Assembly: GCF_038502225.1 (NCBI RefSeq)
Contig: NC_091374.1
Location: 2,245,550-2,309,549, forward strand
From: Cherax quadricarinatus
Lineage: Eukaryota; Arthropoda; Malacostraca; Decapoda; Parastacidae
Direction: 5' to 3'
Length of the DNA: 64,000 bases
Within the stretch, counting starts at the first letter, position 1. Each line of letters opens with the position of its first letter. The position numbers and the translations under genes are program-made. Below are positions 59,201-64,000 of the stretch, piece by piece. The notes under the pieces were generated by a model. That model was not told where the DNA came from. It made no database searches and saw only the letters and a list, made by a program, of their open reading frames with translations.

Positions 59201-59900
59201 GTGGCAGTGTTGTTGTAGAGAGGTTGTGGCAGTGTTGTTGTAGAGAGGTTGTGGCAGTGTTGTTGTAGAGAGGTTGTGGCAGTGTTGTTGTAGAGAGGTT
59301 GTGGCAGTGTTGTTGTAGAGAGGTTGTGGCAGTGTTGTTGTAGAGAGGTTGTGGCAGTGTTGTTGTAGAGAGGTTGTGGCAGTGTTGTTGTAGAGAGGTT
59401 GTGGCAGTGTTGTTGTAGAGAGGTTGTGGCAGTGTTGTTGTAGAGAGGTTGTGGCAGTGTTGTTGTAGAGAGGTTGTGGCAGTGTTGTTGTAGAGAGGTT
59501 GTGGCAGTGTGGTTGTAGAGAGGTTGTGGCAGTGTTGTTGTAGAGAGGTTGTGGCAGTGTTGTTGTAGAGAGGTTGTGGCAGTGTTGTTGTAGAGAGGTT
59601 GTGGCAGTGTTGTTGTAGAGAGGTTGTGGCAAGTGTTGTTGTAGAGAGGTTGTGACAGTGTTGTTGTAGAGAGGTTGTGGCAAGTGTTGTTGTAGAGAGG
59701 TTGTGACAGTGTTGTTGTAGAGAGGTTGTGACAGTGTTGTTGTAGAGAGGTTGTGACAGTGTTGTTGTAGAGAGGTTGTGACAGTGTTGTTGTAGAGAGG
59801 TTGTGGCAGTGTTGTTGTAGAGAGGTTGTGACAGTGTTGTTGTAGAGAGGTTGTGGCAGTGTTGTAGAGAGGTTGTGACAGTGTTGTTGTAGAGAGGAGA
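53205..59900. repeat. Giant 25-bp minisatellite array
   Basis: About 268 copies of aggttgtggcagtgttgttg followed by tagag over 6.7 kb. Indels are common: a 3-bp loss (gtgttgtagag), a 1-bp gain (caagtgttg), and partial units at about 55730, 55780, 56463, 56710 and 57297. Because no frame of the minus strand contains a stop, three overlapping minus-strand frames of about 1800-2170 codons (N/Q/T/H/L-rich) run through it. They survive frame-shifting indels only because all frames are open. Not a gene. Confidence 0.98.
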
Positions 59901-60210
59901 GGTCAGCAGTGTTGTTGTAGAGAGTGCAGGCAGTGTTGTTGTAGAGAGGTTAGCAGCGCTGTTGCAGAGAGGCCAGGCAGTGTTGCTAAAGAGAGCAAGA
60001 AATGCAGAGGAGGTTGCGGCGTTGCTGCAGGCTGCAAGGCGTTGCTGCAGAGGTCAAAGGCGTTGGCCGGTTGGAGGCCGTGTTGCGCGCTGTAGAGGTC
60101 AGGCAGTGCTTGCAGAGAGGCTGTGCGCTGCTGCAGAGAGCGCTGTGCAGATATTGCGCCAGGTGATACGGCCAGGGCCAGGCAGATACGCGCTGCGCAC
60201 ATGCGCTGCA
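59901..60210. repeat. Degrading transition zone of the 25-bp array
   Basis: Recognisable pieces of the 25-bp unit (gttgttgtagagag, gttgcagagagg) become progressively more altered and GC-richer from left to right, with no sharp edge, before merging into the GCC/GCT tract. Either very old edge repeats or a poor-quality consensus. Confidence 0.7.
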
Positions 60211-60526
60211 GAGATGGCGCCGCCGCTGCCGCGCCGCTGCCGGCCGCCGGTGCCTGCCTGCCGCCGCCGCTTTTCGCCGCCGCCGCTGGCGCTGGCGCTG
60301 GCGCCGCCGCTGCCGCCGCTGCCGCTGCGCCGCCGCCGCTGCCGCTGCGCCGCCGCTGCTGCTGCGCTGGCGCTGCCGCCGCCGCTGGTGCCGGCGCCGT
60401 TGCCGCCGCCGCTGCGCCGCTAGCGCTGCGCCGGCGCTGCCGCTGGTGCCGCTGCTGCCGTGGTGCCGCTGCCGCCGCTGGTGCCGCGCCGCTGCTGCCG
60501 CTGCTGCCGCTGGCCGCTGCCGCCGC

Positions 60527-60576
<50 letters not shown>

Positions 60577-61890
60577 TGCGCCTGCCGCTGGTGCCAGCCG
60601 GCCTGGTGCCTGGCGCTGGTGCCGCTGCTGCCGCCGCCGCCGCCGCCGCCGCTGCTGGCGCTGGTGCTGCGCCGGTGCCAGCTGGTGCTGCCGCTGCTGC
60701 CGCTGGCCGCTGCCGCCGCGCCTGGTGCCGCGCTGCGCTGGCGCGCCGCTGCCGCTGCTGGTGCAGGCGCCGGCCGCCGCCGCTGCCGCCGCCACGCCGC
60801 TGCCGCCAAGCGCCGCCGGTTGCGCCGGCGCTGCCGCCTGGTGCTGGTGCCGCGCCGGCGCCGCTGGCTGCGCCGCTGCCGCGCCGCTGGCGCTGGCGCT
60901 GGTGCTGGTGCTGGCGCTGCGCCGGCCATGCCGCCGGCCGGCGCTGCCGCCGCCGCCGCTGCCGCCTGCGCCGGTGCTGGTGCCGCTGGCGCTGGTGCTG
61001 GTGCGCCGTGGTGCCGCTGGGCTGCGCCAGCGCTGCCGCTGGTGCTGGTGCTGCTGCCGCTGCCGCTGCCGCCGCTGGCGCTGGTGCCAGCTGGCTGCCG
61101 CCGCCGCCGCCGCCGCTGGCGCTGCGCTGGTGCCGCTGCCGCCGCGCTGCTGGTGCCGGTGCCTGCCGCCGCCGCCGCCGCCTGCCGCTGGTGCTGGTGC
61201 TGCCGCCGCTGCTGGTGCCGGCGCTGGCGCTGGTGCCGTGCCGCCGCCCGCCGCCTGCCGCCGCTGCCTGCCGCTGGTGCCGGTGCCGCCATGCCGCCGC
61301 CGCCGCCCGCCGGTGCCTGCCGCTGCCGCCGCCGGTGCCGGTGCCGCTGGTGCCGCAGCCTGCCGCGCTGCGCCGCTGCCGCCAGCGCGCTGGTGCTGGT
61401 GCTGCGCCGCTGCCGCCGGCGCCGCTGCCGCTGGCGTTGCGCTGCCTGCGCCAGCGCCGGCGCTGGTGCTGCCGCTGCCGCCGCTGCTGCCAGTCAGCCG
61501 TTGCCGCTGCTGCCGCCGCTGCCGCTGCCGCCGCTGCCGGCGCTGCTGGCCGCTGCTGCTGGTGCTGCGCCGTCAGCCGCCGCCGCCGGTGCTGGTGCCA
61601 GGCTGCCGCTGGTGCCGGTGCCGGCGCCGGTGCCGCTGCCGCTGGTGCCGCGCTGGTGCCGGTGCCAGGCGCCAGCCGCCGCTGGCGCTGGCGCTGCGCC
61701 GCCGCCGCCGCCGCTGGCGCCGGGTGCTGGTGCCGCCGCCGCTGGCGCCGGTGCCGCTGCCGTCGCCGCCGCCGCTGCCGCTGGCGCTGCGCCGCTGCCG
61801 CCGCCGCTGGTGCCAGCGCGCCGCCGCTGGTGCCGGTGCCGCGCTGCCGCTGCCGCCGCCGCCGCTGGTGCTGGCGGCTGCCGCCGCTGC
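60211..61890. repeat. 1.7-kb GC-rich GCC/GCT/GGT triplet-like tract
   Basis: Almost entirely gcc, gct, ggt and cgc words with irregular one-base slips, extremely GC-rich and CpG-dense, unlike the rest of the window. Frames of several hundred codons (poly A/P/R) are open on both strands and have no coding meaning. It may represent a genuine long (GCN)n expansion or an assembly or base-calling artefact. Confidence 0.85.
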
Positions 61891-61897
61891 CGCCGCC

Positions 61898-61964
<67 letters not shown>

Positions 61965-62043
61965 CTGCTGCTCCTGGTGCTGGTGCTTGTGCTGGTGCTG
62001 GTGCTGCTGCTGCTGTTGCTGCTGGTGCTGCTGCTGCTGCTTG
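61891..62043. repeat. (CTG)n microsatellite
   Basis: About 150 bp of CTG repeats with GTG, CTC and CTT interruptions; it follows directly on the GC-rich tract. Confidence 0.95.
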
Positions 62044-62530
62044 TTATTCTTCTCTCAGATGCTGTAAACAGCTGATATTACAACATTTAGAGTGGAAGAT
62101 CCGGTCTGGAAGCCAGTTGACCACATGTAAACCACGTTTGTTGTCACTGCCTTCTCTAATTGACTCCATGGCACCCCATGTCCTGGCTCGTGGCTTCCAC
62201 GCAGGAAAGACATGCGTGTTTCAGAGCCATCTACTTTTGTAGGCACCGTGCTGAAGGGTCTCTCTCTCAACACGTAATAGTATTCAAGTTTATAAGAATG
62301 GCTCTAACATTTCTGGTGTTATTGAATTGTCTGTAGCGCCTTCAGCAACTCTCGTTATTACTTTCAAGGTCTTAAAGAACGTAGTTCCTTTTTATGGTTT
62401 CGAGTACCTTTGCTACGATGCTTTCAGTGGTGATTTGAGAAGGGATCACCCACATATTGCAGGAGGATTGCCAGGTTCTGCCAGCTAAGATGCAAACAGT
62501 GCATTATCTGTTAACTTTTTGCCACTGAAG
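62044..62530. other. Low-copy spacer
   Basis: No gene recognised. A 72-codon minus-strand frame (62055-62273) has no known domain. Confidence 0.5.
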
Positions 62531-64000
62531 CTGTGGGTAGTAGTGGCTGGTTTATTGTGTACCTCGTGGCCATCCTGTGGATGGTAGTGGCTGGTTTATT
62601 GTGTACCTCGTGGCCATCCTGTGGATGGTAGTGGCTGGTTTATTGTGTACCTCGTGGCCATCCTGTGGATGGTAGTGGCTGGTTTATTGTGTACCTCGTG
62701 GCCATCCTGTGGATGGTAGTGGCTGGTTTATTGTGTACCTCGTGGCCATCCTGTGGATGGTAGTGGCTGGTTTATTGTGTACCTCGTGGCCATCCTGTGG
62801 ATGGTAGTGGCTGGTTTATTGTGTACCTCGTGGCCATCCTGTGGATGGTAGTGGCTGGTTTATTGTGTACCTCGTGGCCATCCTGTGGATGGTAGTGGCT
62901 GGTTTATTGTGTACCTCGTGGCCATCCTGTGGATGGTAGTGGCTGGTTTATTGTGTACCTCGTGGCCATCCTGTGGGTAGTAGTGGCTAGATTATTGTGT
63001 ACCTCGTGGCCATCCTGTGGATGGTAGTGGCTGGTTTATTGTGTACCTCGTGGCCATCCTGTGGGTAGTAGTGGCTGGTTTATTGTGTACCTCGTGGCCA
63101 ACCTGTGGATGGTAGTGGCGGGTTTATTGTGTACCTCGTGGCCATCCTGTGGATGGTAGTGGCTGGTTTATTGTGTACCTCGTGGCCATCCTGTGGATGG
63201 TAGTGGCTGGTTTATTGTGTACCTCGTGGCCATCCTGTGGATGGTAGTGGCTGGTTTATTGTGTACCTCGTGGCCATCCTGTGGGTAGTAGTGGCTGGTT
63301 TATTGTGTACCTCGTGGCCATCCTGTGGATGGTAGTGGCTGGTTTATTGTGTACCTCGTGGCCATCCTGTGGATGGTAGTGGCTGGTTTATTGTGTACCT
63401 CGTGGCCATCCTGTGGGTAGTAGTGGCTGGTTTATTGTGTACCTCGTGGCCATCCTGTGGATGGTAGTGGCTGGTTTATTGTGTACCTCGTGGCCATCCT
63501 GTGGATGGTAGTGGCTGGTTTATTGTGTACCTCGTGGCCATCCTGTGGGTAGTAGTGGCTGGTTTATTGTGTACCTCGTGGCCATCCTGTGGATGGTAGT
63601 GGCTAGTTTATTGTGTACCTCGTGGCCATCCTATGGGTAGTAGTGGCTGGTTTATTGTGCACCTCGTGGCCATCCTGTGGATGGTAGTGGCTGGTTTATT
63701 GTGTACCTCGTGGCCATCCTGTGGGTAGTAGTGGCTGGTTTATTGTGTACCTCGTGGCCATCCTGTGGATGGTAGTGGCTGGTTTATTGTGTACCTCGTG
63801 GCCATCCTGTGGATGGTAGTGGCTGGTTTATTGTGTACCTCGTGGCCATCCTGTGGATGGTAGTGGCTGGTTTATTGTGTACCTCGTGGCCATCCTGTGG
63901 GTAGTAGTGGCTGGTTTATTGTGTACCTCGTGGCCATCCTGTGGATGGTAGTGGCTGGTTTATTGTGTACCTCGTGGCCATCCTGTGGGTAGTAGTGGCT
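62531..64000. repeat. 44-bp minisatellite array (right edge of window)
   Basis: About 33 nearly identical copies of a 44-bp unit, with ggtagtggctggtttattg and tgtacctcgtggccatcctg, differing mainly by ggatggtag versus gggtagtag. The array is cut by the window edge. Confidence 0.98.

Noticed and set aside
53152..59683. Three overlapping minus-strand frames of 1830-2170 codons, N/Q/T/H/L-rich
   Set aside because: All three minus frames of the 25-bp unit lack stops, so frames survive frame-shifting indels; no selection on a frame.
60123..62242. Poly-A/R/P/C frames of 270-650 codons
   Set aside because: GC triplet tract of doubtful sequence quality; all frames open by composition.
62055..62273. 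72-codon minus-strand frame
   Set aside because: No domain recognised and no supporting exon structure.

Overview
This is a gene-free, repeat-dominated stretch of an animal nuclear genome, most likely a decapod crustacean (crayfish, lobster, shrimp or crab type). That assignment rests on my recollection of several dispersed families (a tRNA-derived SINE, repeats carrying a GAAACGTTTCGC core, LINE 3' ends) and on the extreme load of micro- and minisatellites. It is inference, not a database result. I found no protein-coding gene I can support, no rRNA, no genuine tRNA gene and no prokaryotic feature.

Roughly three quarters of the 64 kb is tandem repeat, in more than 25 unrelated arrays with units of 13 to 76 bp. 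The largest are a 47-bp-type array (16543-22409, about 125 copies), a 15-bp array (38096-44572, about 430 copies), an 18-bp array (48575-51772, about 178 copies) and a 25-bp array (53205-59900, about 268 copies). Arrays run off both window edges (19-bp unit on the left, 44-bp unit on the right). Many units are multiples of 3 or lack stop codons, so they give very long open frames on both strands. These are composition artefacts, not genes.

Between the arrays lie short islands of low-copy sequence with decayed mobile elements. There are four 5'-truncated fragments of the C-terminal end of a non-LTR retrotransposon reverse transcriptase (22473-22605, 23631-23984, 25385-25535, 37474-37688). There is one nearly complete tRNA-headed SINE (25771-26185) and two fold-back elements (2871-3496 and 32539-32921). 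Microsatellites flank several of these.

The most interesting signal is a set of hammerhead-ribozyme-like motifs at about nine sites. They share a CTGANGA-like box, a stem II whose bases change but stay paired, and a GAAA box. In the best copies a short stem I co-varies (GGA/TCC, TGGC/GCCA, TGA/TCG), and a CAATAA(A) loop strand is conserved. The best copies are 33180-33231, 32600-32651 and 12638-12691. A second class with a GUC cleavage triplet is at 2686-2719. This architecture resembles hammerheads known from Penelope-like retroelements, and the head-to-head arrangement at 32.5-33.3 kb would fit such elements.

Other points of note are a 57-bp satellite that matches the body of the SINE, a canonical G-quadruplex-forming array at 27.4-28.7 kb, higher-order duplications inside the large arrays, and a graded transition at 59.9-60.2 kb from the 25-bp array into 1.7 kb of almost pure GCC/GCT/GGT triplets that may be an assembly or base-calling artefact.
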